A stretch of DNA of 64,000 nucleotides from Ectobius pallidus (Eukaryota; Arthropoda; Insecta; Blattodea; Ectobiidae). A program made the position numbers and the translations under genes. The notes beneath the pieces are model-generated. The model was given only the letters and a program-made list of their open reading frames with translations, had not been told where the DNA came from and did no database searches. This document shows positions 34,982-47,900 of the stretch, piece by piece. Location of the stretch: positions 90,679,432-90,743,431 of the forward strand of contig CAXKWD010000009.1 of the NCBI GenBank assembly GCA_964059195.1. The letters run 5' to 3'. Within the stretch, counting starts at the first letter, position 1; the number at the start of each line of letters is the position of its first letter.

Positions 34982-35068
34982 TATGCTGGAACTCTACGTC
35001 CAATTTCAGGGTCCAACCTATTACTTTTTCTACGGGTAGAGTAAGAGAAAATCAAATGTATTATACTT
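34982..35068 (+). repeat. Short dispersed repeat R5, copy 1
   Basis: About 87 bp, from TATGCTGGAACTCTACGTCC to AAATCAAATGTATT, repeated at 37878-37964 with a handful of substitutions. The high identity over so short a length suggests recent transposition or duplication of a small element. Confidence 0.85.
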
Positions 35069-35559
35069 AAAGTGGTTATCATAGATGAGTTAACTTGTAT
35101 GTTCTTCAGACTTATTGAAGTAGGGCATACTGACTCACGAAAAACAAGCATTGCGTGAAGTTGGACATAGGAATTCGCAATCACGCATAGAGATCACTTA
35201 GGCCTACTTCGTCAGAATTAGACGCGAGAATAGTGAGAATGCTTAAAGTGCAAATATTTCACATCAATACCTTTACTTAGATGCTAAGTCACATTTAACA
35301 TAATTTACGAACAAAAAATGGATAGAGCCTAAATAAGGGCTTGGCTGATAAAACTACTTTTAAGAATCAAGAACTTCTTTCAGAAAATATTTAAAAATCT
35401 AATTACTAATTGCGACTACAGTAATATAGAATGTACGGCAGGAAACCTTTTTGCTCGTTTGTACTCAAACTTCCGCTAAAATATTACTTCACCGCCTGCT
35501 GAAGATAAAATCTTAGCTTTTTTTTAATTTCCAGAAGTGCGACATAGGGTGAAAGAAAG

Positions 35560-35703
35560 TGGCGGCCATTTTGTTGACACCAAAGTGCGCAAGACGACAG
35601 AATTTTATCGTCCATGATGATGTCTGAGTGATGAATTTCTTGCAGCGAGTTGTGTGTAATTTGTTGTGGACGGATGGGTTGAAGTCTTCAAAACTCCCTT
35701 TGT
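35560..35703 (+). promoter_or_regulatory. Promoter-like region with a YY1-type GGCGGCCATTTTG motif
   Basis: GTGGCGGCCATTTTGTTGAC at 35560-35579 contains the reverse complement of the CAAAATGGCGGC core often found at animal transcription starts. The following 120 bp are richer in CpG than the flanks and lead to an ATG at 35704. There is no transcript evidence. Confidence 0.3.
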
Positions 35704-35817
35704 ATGTCTTGCAAGTGGTGCTGTGGTCCTAGGATCTTACAGGACGATAGCGAATTCTTGACTTGTTTGCAAGATAGTCTCAAGTCGAAAAGAGTAAAAT
35801 ACTACTTCGCTCCTTAG
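35704..35817 (+). CDS. Possible small ORF downstream of the promoter-like region
   Basis: A 37-codon frame beginning MSCKWCCGPRILQDDSEFL and ending KYYFAP with a TAG. It is cysteine-rich at its start. No consensus splice donor lies inside it, and I do not recognise the protein. It is listed only because it follows a YY1-type motif. It could be an upstream ORF, the end of an exon, or chance. Confidence 0.15.
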   Translation: MSCKWCCGPRILQDDSEFLTCLQDSLKSKRVKYYFAP

Positions 35818-37649
35818 GAGATTAATTTTATATTTTATAATGTTCTTTTTTTATATAATAAGCTACTATTATTCTAATATAAATGCAATAAGGGTAAAAA
35901 ACACTTTATTTAAGAATACTAAATGAGAAGCATGTCTACATTTAAGTTTAGTGAAATTTTAGTACTGTTTCATTTCGGGGGGAGGGGGGTCCACCATGTA
36001 ACTTATATAATTTATTGAGAATAACTTACATTAGTCTATTACTAAGCATTTCCATTTGAACAATTTTATACAAAAATTCTCAATAGTCCAATAAAATCAT
36101 ACAGCCTAGGAGAAAATATAATGGCTTCCATGCTAACGACTGAAACTGGATCTGGCAGCTACTAATTTTACCAACTTCCTACGAATGATTATCCCTCATC
36201 TGTCCATGAAATGAACTGCTACCCTGACCAATGAGTTTATTAGTGCGCAGATAATAATCCCTGATGTATTCCAAACTTTTATAATACCAATACACCTATA
36301 AAATATATTTATGGCAATCTACCTTCTGGCTCATAGACTAACCAATGAAGTTACACGTAGGCCTACATCTTGAATTATCAGGAAAGAAAGACTAAATTAT
36401 TTTTTACTACATTCCCTAAAATCTATTCCCATATAGACTACTGAGGCTCTTCAACTTGTGGACACCGGTTCGAATCGATATCCCAAAACTTTTTTTCCCC
36501 CCACACTTCCACAGTTTATAGGGGGTCATGAGTAAAAGGAAAGGAAAAATTACAATTAAATTTTATAAAGCAGGTCTTAATATTATATAGAGCAATCGAC
36601 GACTAAAATGTCCTTTAAAACAATACCTAGGTATAATATAGCGCAGATGGCAGTACCGTACTTTGTAGGTAGAGTATGAGAGAATTCTTTATTGGACTTG
36701 AAGGAGGATAGAATAATCCAGTTTTTCCAATGTTGGTTCGGTATCTTGTTATAAAGGTTTTTTTTTCGAAAATGTTTAGATTTTCTTTAATACTAAAGAG
36801 AGAATTTGATGAACATCGCATGCAGTTTATAAAATTTAAAACCATTTTTCAGGCTGTGAAAAACCCTTTTCTGTCAATCCTCATGGAGACTGTTGTAACT
36901 TACCACAAAACCTGAATTGCGGAACTTTGACAAGGCTGCAATTAGGCCAATAGACGGAAATGCTACAGCTGCAGATGCCAAAGGAAAGGGTAGAGAAAAT
37001 CGATTTGCCGTTTAGGCCCTTTTTGACAGGTTCATACCTAACTTCTGCAAGTTTCCAAAATGGTCTATGTGGTGCTAATGTCTGAGTCGATATATGTGGG
37101 CTAAAGTATGTTTTCGAACATGAATTTCATGGGAAAGCTTTAGTTCCATATTAAGTCGATAACTAATGAAAATTTTTGGTCTTGCTTAACCATTGCTGGA
37201 ATTCGTAAAGTACAGACTTAAACAAATCTCACGAAATAAGACATGTCACTTCTCTTACTGAAGTGGATGGATGGACGAATTAAACAAATGAAATGTGCCT
37301 ATTGCCATTTATATCTAAAAATTAATTAAATTAGGCTTATTACAACGTATTAAATGTAGACTTATCTGAATACTTTTTAAAAAATTCGAATTATTCTATA
37401 TCTTTATTATATTACCAGTTGTATGGAAAGACCAATCACCACAAGTTTTGGGTTTTTAGAATAAGTTACCTCGTAAATAATGAAGTAAACGACAACTATT
37501 AGTAGTTCTCGTCTCTTCCAATAGATGGCAGGCTACAAGGCGTTCAGGCCGCAGGGATTCTCCTAAGCTCTGAATGTCAAACAATGCACATTAAAAACAC
37601 ACGAATTGAACTCAATTTTGTATAATATTAAAATGAAGAGAATTGATTT
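35818..37649. other. No gene seen; tRNA-like B box near 36467
   Basis: AT-rich. CCGGTTCGAATCG at 36466-36478 is B-box-like and may be a SINE relic, with no body recognisable. Overlapping frames of 61-72 codons at 36627-36915 are unrecognised. Confidence 0.35.
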
Positions 37650-37830
37650 TATTTTAAATACAGGTTGTTTAATTATGCAGTTTCGTTTGCTGCTCTCAAG
37701 GATTCAAATCCGTTCCGTGTTCGATAATAATCGATATCACATCAGTGTTTTCATGAAAATGTGTAACGTTGATGGATATGATTATGATCTCGTTACGTCT
37801 CATGTATGCCAATTAGCGTATTATAGTACG
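37650..37830 (+). repeat. Dispersed repeat R4, copy 2
   Basis: Aligns with the reverse complement of 27545-27790, from GCTCTCAAGGATTCAAATCC to GCGTATTATAGTACGAAC. An 83-codon frame through it shares RSVFDNNRY with the other copy. Confidence 0.6.
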
Positions 37831-37877
37831 AACAAAAAAATGTATTTTTGTATCTAGGGAACATCAGTTCGTCTATT

Positions 37878-37964
37878 TATGCTGGAACTACACATCCAAT
37901 TTCAGGGTCCAACGCATTACTTTTTCTACGGGTAGAGTAAGAGAAAATCAAATGTATTTTACTT
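37878..37964 (+). repeat. Short dispersed repeat R5, copy 2
   Basis: Second copy of 34982-35068 in the same orientation. Some 25 bp downstream, CATGTCCCCCTTAA (37988-38000) matches the right end of the TTAA element at 21.8-22.8 kb, so the repeat may lie at the end of such an element. Confidence 0.85.
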
Positions 37965-38814
37965 TACAGTGCTTAATAGAGTAGGTCATGTCCCCCTTAA
38001 GCGGTCCAGATGTTTATATTAGGGACAAATAAATTATTTAGAATTGTAAATTTCACTTAATAATATTGCCAAGTTTTTATTAGGCTTGTAAAAATACACT
38101 CACATAATGAAAGTAACGTCTTCCCTTACTTGGAGCTAATTTATCTTTGTTATGGCTTATAAAAATCAAACCGAGGAGTTCAGTAAGAAAATTAATTCAC
38201 TTTAAGCCACATTCAATTTGACCACACTGCACAAACCTGAGAGAGGTTGCCTGGAATGTTACAATTAGCATGATGGGATATGGCATTAAAGGTCTTATAA
38301 GCAGGGTAAATTTACAACCTGATGAACTTCCTATAGACATCCATCCCTTTAAGGTTGTAAAGATATAATCGTATGTTAATTTTGTTGTACCTCTATATTG
38401 AAATAACATCTGCCCTACTAACTTCTTCCTTCCAACGGTTCACCACTTCTAGTTCCTAGCTTAAGTGATTATAAAATGTAAATATAACAACAATTATTCA
38501 AATAATAATAACAATAACAATAATAATAGTCTAATAGTCTAATCTTGTGGCAGTCAGTATAAAAATGTAGTAACGATATCATCTTCGATATTGTCATCGG
38601 CATATCAGAGTTGCGCTATTGTTAGTTGATGCAGGCCTCAGACTATCATCAAGTTATTTATTACTTTCTCTGCCCGCTAGGCCTACTATAGGTAGAGGAA
38701 ATATATGTACAGTATATGTAGTCAAATGTAAATGACGTAAATATCTTTCAGTGAGGTAAGCTTTTAAGTGTAATCAGTCGAAGCAAAGGTATTATTTTTG
38801 GGTCTGTGAATCGA

Positions 38815-38877
38815 ACTCTTGAGTACCTCAGTTGGTAGAGCATCCGCACGTAAAGCCGAAGGTCGTGGGTTCTCATG
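38815..38877 (+). mobile_element. tRNA-like head (SINE relic or tRNA pseudogene)
   Basis: It contains TACCTCAGTTGGTAGAGCA (A-box region), an anticodon-arm-like CCGCACGTAAAGCCGAAGG, and GGTCGTGGGTTC, where the T-arm breaks off. The acceptor and T stems cannot pair, so it is not a functional tRNA. Confidence 0.5.
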
Positions 38878-38927
38878 TAATAATTTACTCAACAGAAACA
38901 ATATTAATACATAGGGCCTAGCTAAAA

Positions 38928-38977
38928 CCTAACCTAACCTAACAAAACTAAGCTTAACCTAGCCTATCCTAACCTGA
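38928..38977 (-). repeat. Interstitial TTAGG-like telomere repeats
   Basis: CCTAACCTAACCTAAC is three perfect units of the arthropod telomere repeat (TTAGG on the minus strand), followed by degenerate CCTAACCTGAAC-type units to about 38977. It is too short to be a telomere. It may be a repair scar or a chance expansion. Confidence 0.6.
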
Positions 38978-39528
38978 ACTAACGTGACCTTTCAGGCCTA
39001 TTTTGCTTATTGGAGGATGCTTTATTTCACGAAGGCTTATTTGTACGAATTTGTGTCAATCAGTCGATCTTTATTAAATCCTGATATTGGGGAAAAAATA
39101 CTTTAAGATGTCATGGAGCCTACCCGGCTCAACGGGAAGGAAATGTAGCCAGGATAAAACCGACATATCAGTTCTTCGCAGTCAGAGCAAATCGTTGCAC
39201 CAATAACTACGGGATTTAACATGCGTCCTGTCCATTATTTCCCCCGCTTCTCCCGTAGCTCTCTATGGTTGGAGGACCATTATCGCAGCTACTCCTTGCT
39301 CCTTCAAGGTGCCGGGATCAAGCAGAATAATTAAAACCAAGCAACATGTTTGGGCGCATCGTCAACCTGAAGCGTCATAAATGTATGCGCCGTTTCTACT
39401 AATATAACTTATCATTCTTATTAATGTATTAACTGTCAATATTATTTAGGGAAACGATAGGGGTTAATTGCCCGTTAGCGCCGTAGGAGACGTTGCCCCT
39501 GCTTGATAGGCGTATCATCAGAGTCCGG

Positions 39529-40130
39529 AAGTTTATGAAAATAATATTTTTAATAATGCGCTCTATTGCAGGCTCTATTACAAGACATGAAATAATTAAT
39601 AGAAAATTGATGGTTTGATTTAGTTATTATTGCATATTTTGTTGTTAGTTTTGCAATAATGCCTCATTTTTGTTCCAAATTAAATTATTTGTGCATTATT
39701 TATTAATTTTTCAAAATGTTAACAGCATATTTCTGAAAGATTTTAAATATTATACATATCTCTATTAATTAAATAATTTATAGCATATTTGACTAAGTGA
39801 ATATTTTGAGAACCGACAGTACAATGATTGACAGTACATAGCCTAGTGTTTTCGGAACTGATTGTATAACATTAAAGCGAAGTTTCACTTCATTATTTTG
39901 GAATGTACTAAAATTTGTTGCATTGACCTTGCTTTTTAAAGTTATGTAATATAATTTATACAAGTTATACTTTAAAAAAATTACAATGTCATCAGCTAAC
40001 AGGAGAACTTAAAATCACTTACATGATAGAGCATACTTCTTCGGTGCGAGAGCATATTTTACAAATTTAGAGCATATTTGCATGGATATTTCGTCATTTC
40101 TTAATGACAGAACATTAATTTCCGGGCCAT
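39529..40130 (+). mobile_element. Old non-autonomous DNA element, R1 copy 2
   Basis: The left end CAGAGTCCGGAAGTTTATGA and right end (reverse complemented) TATGGCCCGGAAATTAATG form a worn inverted repeat. The interior aligns with 1.96-2.40 kb (R1 copy 1), and the segment 39600-39710 also recurs at 40920-41040. No target duplication was recognised. Confidence 0.5.
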
Positions 40131-40583
40131 ATGACCCTGGTTATGATGATGATGATGATGAAGTAATATCTTTCCGTGACTGCAATTATTGTACAATAAG
40201 ATATTGTGAGTTTATTTAATGCTGCAGAGTTACTGTAGGTCAAGTTTGTGACATTCAGCAGAGATAATTGTTGCATGTGAAGGCACTCCAAGTAAACAAT
40301 CTGCTCTGTTGGCGTAGAGTGTATAGTTACATAGTTATGTATGCCCATTTCTATTATTGTTAAATAATATAGACACGGGATGTTTCTGCACGAAATATTT
40401 TCACACGAACTTCCTCAGTGGCTAGAGCTTGACACGAAACTCGGACAAGGGTACGTTTATAGGTTAGAATGTGAAGCGATAAAATCTAAAAAAATCTATA
40501 TTTAGAGGATGTAATAGGTTATTATTATTTAAGTCGATTTCAGTCGCTTTAACTTAGTGGTCATATCACGACTTAGAGTCTAC

Positions 40584-41393
40584 GTTCTACAATAAGACAT
40601 ATAGTGGACAACCATATGACAGTTCACAATAGGTAAACAGAGAACGATATACCAGGTTAGGCCTACCAATGATTTCAGTGTTAGTCTAATGTAGGCAATT
40701 ATGAATATTATTTACTGTATATTAAGTAGGTGTATCTGCTGTAAATTTTACAATGAATGAATATTTAACAACTCAAGAGGATTTTATGGGATTTTTTCTT
40801 ATATAAGTAGGCCTATTAGTTAACTGGAATTCTGCAAGACTAGGCTATAGCTCTAGCTGTAGGCTGTAGGCTGTGGGCTGCAGAATTCATTACACTATGT
40901 TACCACCAATGTACCACCAATAATAGAAAATTGATGGTTTCACTTAGTTATTAATGCATATTTTGTTACTTTTGCAATAATGCCTCATTTTTGCTTCAAA
41001 TTAAATTATTTGTGCATAATTTATTCAGGGTCTATAGACCCTACTTGACAGAATAAAAACGCCTTGTTCTACAATCAGACATATAGTGGACAACCATATG
41101 ACAGTTCACAATAGGTAAACAGAGAACGATATACCAGGTTAGGCCTACCAATGATTTCAGTGTTAGTATAATGTAGGTAATTATGAATATTATTTACTGT
41201 ATATTAAGTAGGTGTATCTGCTGTAAATTTTACAATGAATGAATATTTAACAACTCAAGAGGATTTTATGGGATTTTTTCTTATACAAGTAGGCCTATTA
41301 GTTAACTAGAATTCTGCAAGACTAGGCTATAGCTCTAGCTGTAGGCTGTAGGCTGTGGGCTGCAGAATTCATTACACTATGTTACCACCAATG
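40584..41393. repeat. Recent 328-bp direct duplication with R1-derived spacer
   Basis: Units 40584-40911 and 41066-41393 are identical except for about five substitutions and have no length change. The 154-bp spacer contains a copy of the R1 interior (compare AATAGAAAATTGATGGTTT at 40921 and 39599). Such an arrangement fits unequal exchange or a template-switch event involving the neighbouring R1 element. Confidence 0.95.
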
Positions 41394-44300
41394 AATGTGT
41401 GAGATTTATTTTAGATTATTGTTTGTGTATTTACTTGTTATGAAGGTTTTAAAATAAATGTCTTTGACTTTTTTAAAAAAACACTAACAATTTGCATCTT
41501 CAAACGTATTTTGAAAATCAGATATTCTGCTGTTATCTTTGTTTTTATTTATTCCTAAAAACAGTTTTTCTTCAAATATTCGGTTTTCGAGGATTAAATA
41601 AATTGAATAATAAATATTTACACTTTTTCGAGATACATGTAAGTTAGACATAGCCTAATTATCTACTCAGAATAAAAATTTTACTCCTTTTAAAATTTCG
41701 TCTTCCTTTATTTCTATTTACAATTTATCGTAATGGCTTTTGACTTGCCTAATTAGCCTAATAAGACAGAACACAACTTAATACCAAGAAATCTACAACG
41801 CATTTTAAAAGCCACATAGCTTTACATTTGGCAAAAATCGTGAAGCATTCTACACAATTCCTCTGTAAGCCTATTCTGTATTATTATTAGCTTTTAATGC
41901 TCCGCCAGTAAATGTATACTAAATTAAATGTATGAAATACATATTACTATAGATGTGCGGTGAAGATAATGAAAATTTACGTTCTATACGCAAAATTTAT
42001 CGTGTACTGTCAACTGTAGTACAGCTGTCTGCTATAATTTTCTCAGAACTCAAAATATAAGATAATGCAATGTCCTCTGTTGCATATGTCCCAGTTGTGT
42101 GACATTAAACTATCGCCTATTATAAAGTTATTGGCTATAAAGTGCCCATAATTTCATATTTAGATAATTTATGTCCTCTCTCGTATCAGGATGACACTTC
42201 CCAAGCTGATTTTCTTAATTATTACTGGTCTATCTCATTATCTGGATTTTAATTACTCGGTGACGACATGTTTCTTACTGCTATAAAAATATTAATCTTA
42301 GAGTAAATTCTGGGTATTAATTGTGTGGCAATTCTTTAATAGAGTGGAAGAAAATCTGCTAAAGGTAAACATACAAAGCTTATTATGCTTAGTAGAGCTG
42401 GGGTTATCTGCATAAAGGTTGATAGGCTAATGAGCAAATAATAGCTCAAATAATTAATCATTTATATCGAGTGATTGATTATATTATTTCATTGTTATAT
42501 ATGATGTATTGTTATTTGTTAATATGAAGTTGATTGATTCCTTATTAGGAATATTAAGTTCTAATCAATTTCGGATCCCTCTTAGGTTTATGTTTATTAA
42601 TTCAATTTTAATAATTTAATAATATCATAAAGAATTTTTGTAGCTATATATTACTGTCCCAATATTGATTTACTCATAATAAAAAATATCTATTGTCACT
42701 CTATATTTCCCGATTAACAGGTTAACCGTTAATCATATAGATGGATAATGTCTCATTTTGATCAGTTATCCAATTATTTGTAATTATCCAATAGATTGTT
42801 AAAAGAGAGTTTAGTTAGTCGTAAGTACAGCCTGAATTACGGTTCCAATACAAGAAGGTTGTTGAAAACATTCGTCTTGTGGATGAATAAATGGTGGCTG
42901 TATTTATGATATTGGCCATAGGCTACGAAGGATATGTTCATAAAACAAGAAAACAGTTTAATAAACAAGTCCTAAACTTAACAGAGAAGTATACAGTACA
43001 TAGACCAAGAATATGAGAATTAACTATAATTTATTAATGTTCATCTATAATACATCGATATAAAATTCCAGATAACTTAACTGCAAGTAAATTCCGATTA
43101 ACTATGAGTTCAAATAACGGTTAACTATTTTATATTTTCTGCAGTTAACCGTTATCCAGTTAGTTTTCCTACCTCTAATTCATAGCTCCTTGTGCCTAAA
43201 TTGAATATAGTCTATTAGGCCTACAGGCGAGCAGTTCAAAACCTATGGGTAGGTGTGTTCATAAAACAAGGAAAAAGCCTAATAAACAAGTCCCTAAAAT
43301 TAACGCATTAACGCAATAATGATTATAGGCCTGCTCATGAATATCAGATATCATGTACTTGGGTAATATTTTAGGCTTATTCACAAGGGGTTTCGAAAGG
43401 TTCATCTGATTTCAAAGTGCTATAGCCACTATTTTATTGGTGAGAATTTCTCAAGCTTCCACGAAATATTCGGTACTTTTAATGGCTTGATTTTATGCAA
43501 CAATGTTTTGAAATGTTTCCTTTTTTGTATCAGTTAACCCTAAAAATGTAAAAAACAAAATTATTTTCTTGTTTTAAATTATATCTTTCGTATTAATGAA
43601 TGTTTTCAAATGATACCAAATATGAAATTGATTTTAAAAGATTCCAGCAATGAGCTGTAAGTTCAGGAATAAATTAGTAAAGCGCGTTCCACTAAGATTA
43701 ATCTTATTTCAAAGTTCTGTAACTCCGCCAGCATTTCTAGGGGAGAAAGGAAAATAGAACATTTCTATCCATAGTAATTAAAACTTGATAAATCTAGATG
43801 TTTTGCAAACTGCATCTCAATGATCTATGTTCATTTCTTAGAAAATAATTAACACTGTGAAATTTTATAATTGAATAACATGAAATCTTTTCTAGCAGCT
43901 CAGAGTTTTAAAAAAATGCTTCAATCTTATTATCAATATTATCGTCTAATGTTGTTTTACCGTCGCCTATGTTTTATAAATAAATTAAAATTTTATCTTT
44001 TTAGTTTCTGTATAATGGAAGTACTGCTCTATTTATTTTAAACAATTTAAAAAACTCTTATACGGCTACACAATAAAGATATTTTCCTACTTTACTAGCC
44101 TATTTGTTTGGCGATGTTATTCTGTAATTCTCTCTGCTGGCTCATATAGGCCTAGGCCTATGTAAAACTTTTTAAATCGAGATGAAAAACTACAGCTATT
44201 TAAGAAGTAAATATCCTGTACACAATATCATAGTAGTCATCATCTGGATCTTACCGTTTTGACTATCATTTTTCATAGGTCTATCATTAGTATCATAGTC

Positions 44301-44866
44301 CCTGTTTTGTCTTTGAATACATCTTTTTACAATTTCAAGTTTTTTTTATAATTTGGAATGTTTCATCGTATTTAATTAGAAATGTCTGCAACTGTGTGAA
44401 TATACGGAGTGTGAATATAGCCTACCAAACGCTTAAAAATATATAATTGCAATTTACTTATTTATTTTATTTGAACAACTGAATCAAGTTGAAACAGTAT
44501 CATAGACCTACAGTTACAATTTTAAAATAATATGGAACACAAATGAGAATCCCGCTTAGGCCTACGCACTGCTTGTGGTCGGAAGTTTAATTGACAAAGA
44601 AATAAACAAAAACTAATTGAAATATGTGAAGATAAGGGAGTATGAATTTGTAATAATTTTATTTGCTTCTTTTTAGAAAGTTATGATTTAGTGATTACCC
44701 TTTGGCCCATGAGTAATAAGTAGGCCCACAATACGTCTATTAATAACACTATATTTTGTAATAGCAAAGCATTTAAAACAAGAAATAAAACAGTTTACTT
44801 TCTTGCGAAAGTTGTGTCGCGGTTAAAGAAAACCGTGGTTTTGTCAGGATCCATGTCAGGATCAAG
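41394..44866. other. No gene seen
   Basis: About 3.5 kb of strongly AT-rich sequence without convincing frames or terminal repeats. GGTTAACCGTTAAT at 42720 and CAGTTAACCGTTATCC at 43143 hint at an old element. Confidence 0.4.
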
Positions 44867-44930
44867 ATGGCAGGCAATTCTAAACGTTTTGGAAAGGAAT
44901 ATAAAGGATATTTACTAAGAACAGAAGGAT
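44867..44930 (+). CDS. Possible first coding exon with consensus splice donor
   Basis: The ATG at 44867 in context CAAGATGG opens a frame that reads MAGNSKRFGKEYKGYLLRTE, then G, and reaches GAT|GTAAGT at 44930/44931; without splicing it stops two codons later. An alternative ATG at 44853 gives a different frame (MSGSRWQAILNVLERNIKDI, then Y and a stop). The peptide is basic and unrecognised. No acceptor or second exon was identified. It stands out mainly because most of the surrounding 7 kb lacks codon-like sequence. Confidence 0.3.
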
Positions 44931-47900
44931 GTAAGTAGGCTTTTATAATTCCGTCTTTTTATTGACTAAATAGTGAAAATAAATTAAATTCGAGATCCGG
45001 ATTTTATGTAGAAATTTCCGACCTATTGCCTACGATAAATTTTTGTTACTGAAGTTGTACTCCTAGTCAATAGTAAATTTTATTCAGTGCGTTACACTAC
45101 TAATCTTTAACAACATACGCCGAAATTAATATTATCGGAATGGTAAGTGAGCTTTGAGTTCTGTTCGAAGTTTTTACCTTCACTGTACGAATTATTATTT
45201 TGCTAAATGAGGCAAGAATAATTTTTATTGATTAAGATTTACCTTTATACTCAAAAGCGTAAATAAAAACTCAAATCAGACTATTATTATGTGCACTGTA
45301 CTAGCAAAACAACTTCATGTAGTTGAAGTTGGACATATTCCACTTTTGAATTGAAATCCTACTATCTGAAATTAGACTTCTTGAGGGTCGCTTGCTTCAC
45401 GGGCGAGCTGATCCTGCATTACCCGGGAGCTGGACCCATCGCTAGCCGCCAACTCGTTTCCACCACTAGCGGCGAAAAAGAAACACCTACCTTCGCTCCA
45501 TCAGTTCTCCCTATTTATACACACAAGTATACAAAAGCGTCTTTCTATTCGTACGAGTTAACGGATGACTAGGTGAAATATATTATCGCAGTTAAGATAA
45601 GTAAATAGCCTGTAAATTCTGCTCCTCTCTCCTTGAAGGAAATATGCAAAAAGAAATACAGAGGTACCACAGAGAACGTACTATGTAATATTGCTTCATG
45701 GCGTTATTTTGGAAACGAAATATAGTGTTTTCTTCAGAGATGTCATGGCCCATTACATTACATCGTATAAAGAGACGCTTGAAGCATAGTTACAGCAGTC
45801 ACCGCAGAGTGGCTCTGCTGGTGCCTTGTTTTCTTATGTTTGTGCCTTTGGCTTTTATAACCTCTCCTACGAGAACTTCGCTACATTAATAACAAGAGAC
45901 AGGGAAAAAACATAAAAGTTGATTAATAAACATAAGTGTGGTTACAACTGCTTCAGGTGTTTGGATTTTTTTTAGAACACGTATTCAAGATATTCTTGAA
46001 CACGTATTCTTGACTAGTAGTCGTCTCGTATTTGAACATTCGAACGATCTTTTGATTTCAAGCAGCCTCTTTTAGGTTTTTTAAAGAGGGATGAGTAATT
46101 TATTTCGATCAACTATTTCTTTCCCATACGTTGATAACGGCCATTTATGGAGAGAAGTAACCTATGTTGCGAGTAGGAAGAAGCGAATTACATCAGATAA
46201 ATCTGAGGAGAAATCAGCTCAAGGACTGTCTTTCAATAGTGGTTAAAAGTCTACTAGACTCCAAAAGGCTAATGAAAAAGATTATACATTATTCACAATC
46301 CCCCCCCCCTTTTGGGTCTAGAATCCTTTAGTAATTAATAGTTTTATACAGTACCATCTATTTTAATTTATTTATTTATGTAAGTTACTTCACTTAATTT
46401 CTTTAGTAGGCTAACATCTAACTTATACGAATATTTACAAATTAATTAATACTTATGACATTACCTGAAATAATTATTTATCTGAACTCCGTCTTATTTC
46501 ATAATTAAACAAAATCACTACTGTAGACCATTTTATTCTGCTCATTGTTGTTCCTTTGTCCATGTTTTAGCCTACGTTGTAGCCTATGTCACCATCTCTT
46601 TAAGATATTTACGTTGTAATTTTGTTTCTTTCATAGTTGAACTTTTCTGTCTCTTAACTTGGTGTAATTTAGTAAGAAATAATATAAATCTTGTACGTTA
46701 TGTTTGGAGGCCTATTCCTAAATAATTTAATATAGTTGGGCTTCTGGTCAAGTGTAAGAAAAGGCTTAAAGGCCTTAAATCTGCCAGGTTGAGTAAAAAA
46801 CATTATTATTATTATTAATTTCAGCTTTAAATCTGCATTTCTTTTCGTGATAATAATTTTCACACTTGAATGTATGGACCTTTCATTTTTATTGTTTAAC
46901 ATAATAAACCCATACATAATCATACATAAAATAAATGGCCAGTACTAAAAAAAAGATAATCTGTTCAACATATTCTTTCATTTGGTATTTCGTCATGGAT
47001 AATAACAGAAAAATCTTTCTGGTGCATTTTTTAAGGATGAGAGAATCTATTTCAAATTACTGCTTTACAATTTCATGTTTCTGGGCCCTTGCTAAAACCT
47101 GGACAGGCCTGTCAGGTTGTAACTTTTTTTGGAACATTATTGTGACGAATTTTCTCAGTGTACATGAAACATAATGAAATATCGAAACTTTGTACTAATA
47201 CCTGCAAATAAAAATATCTAACCTTCACAACAATCTAATGGCAAGAACGAAGTTCTACACGAATCAAGAAGAAAGGGACGTTAGAGAAAAGAGCGAACAT
47301 AAACGAGTAGTCTTTTTCTCAATCGTAATGCTCAGAAATTTTGAATAAAACTCACCAAGCTGAATATAAAACTTTTAAGAAGTTCTGAAACTTGAAGACA
47401 AATATTGAATACTAATCCATAATTAGGCTATAGCTGTGAATCTTCAAGACACTTCAAAGGTAAAGACGGAGAACATTCGTAAAAAGAGTTCATAGCAAAG
47501 AATTTAAAGAAAAAACATCTCATAGACAATTCTCATTGTCAATTTTAGATCTCGATGAAGTTTTGAAGTTATTTTTATTTGCGTGAAATAATGGGAAATG
47601 GTTGACTTCGAACTGTTTGTATTATTTCCATTCTTTTTATCAACTGAAATTCCCTCAGCGAAATCTCCGATTGCTTATCCTTCTGCTGGTAAGTTTCCTT
47701 TATATCTTCCCCATGCAGTTCAAGATGGATCAACTATAGTACGAAATACAACTTACGATAAATCCATAACATGAATTTCATCATAGATCTACACTTGGAT
47801 TCAGCAATGTAAAAATGTTTTATTTCCAGATTACTTTTATAGGTTAAGGAAGAGTTTAAAGTATCAACAATTAATATTTTTTAAGTCCTATTATTAACTT

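Noticed and set aside
38815..38877. Functional tRNA gene
   Set aside because: The acceptor and T stems do not pair and the T arm is cut short.
42716..43160. Element bounded by GTTAACCGTTA motifs
   Set aside because: Matching is limited to short AT-rich words; no target duplication or extended inverted repeat could be established.
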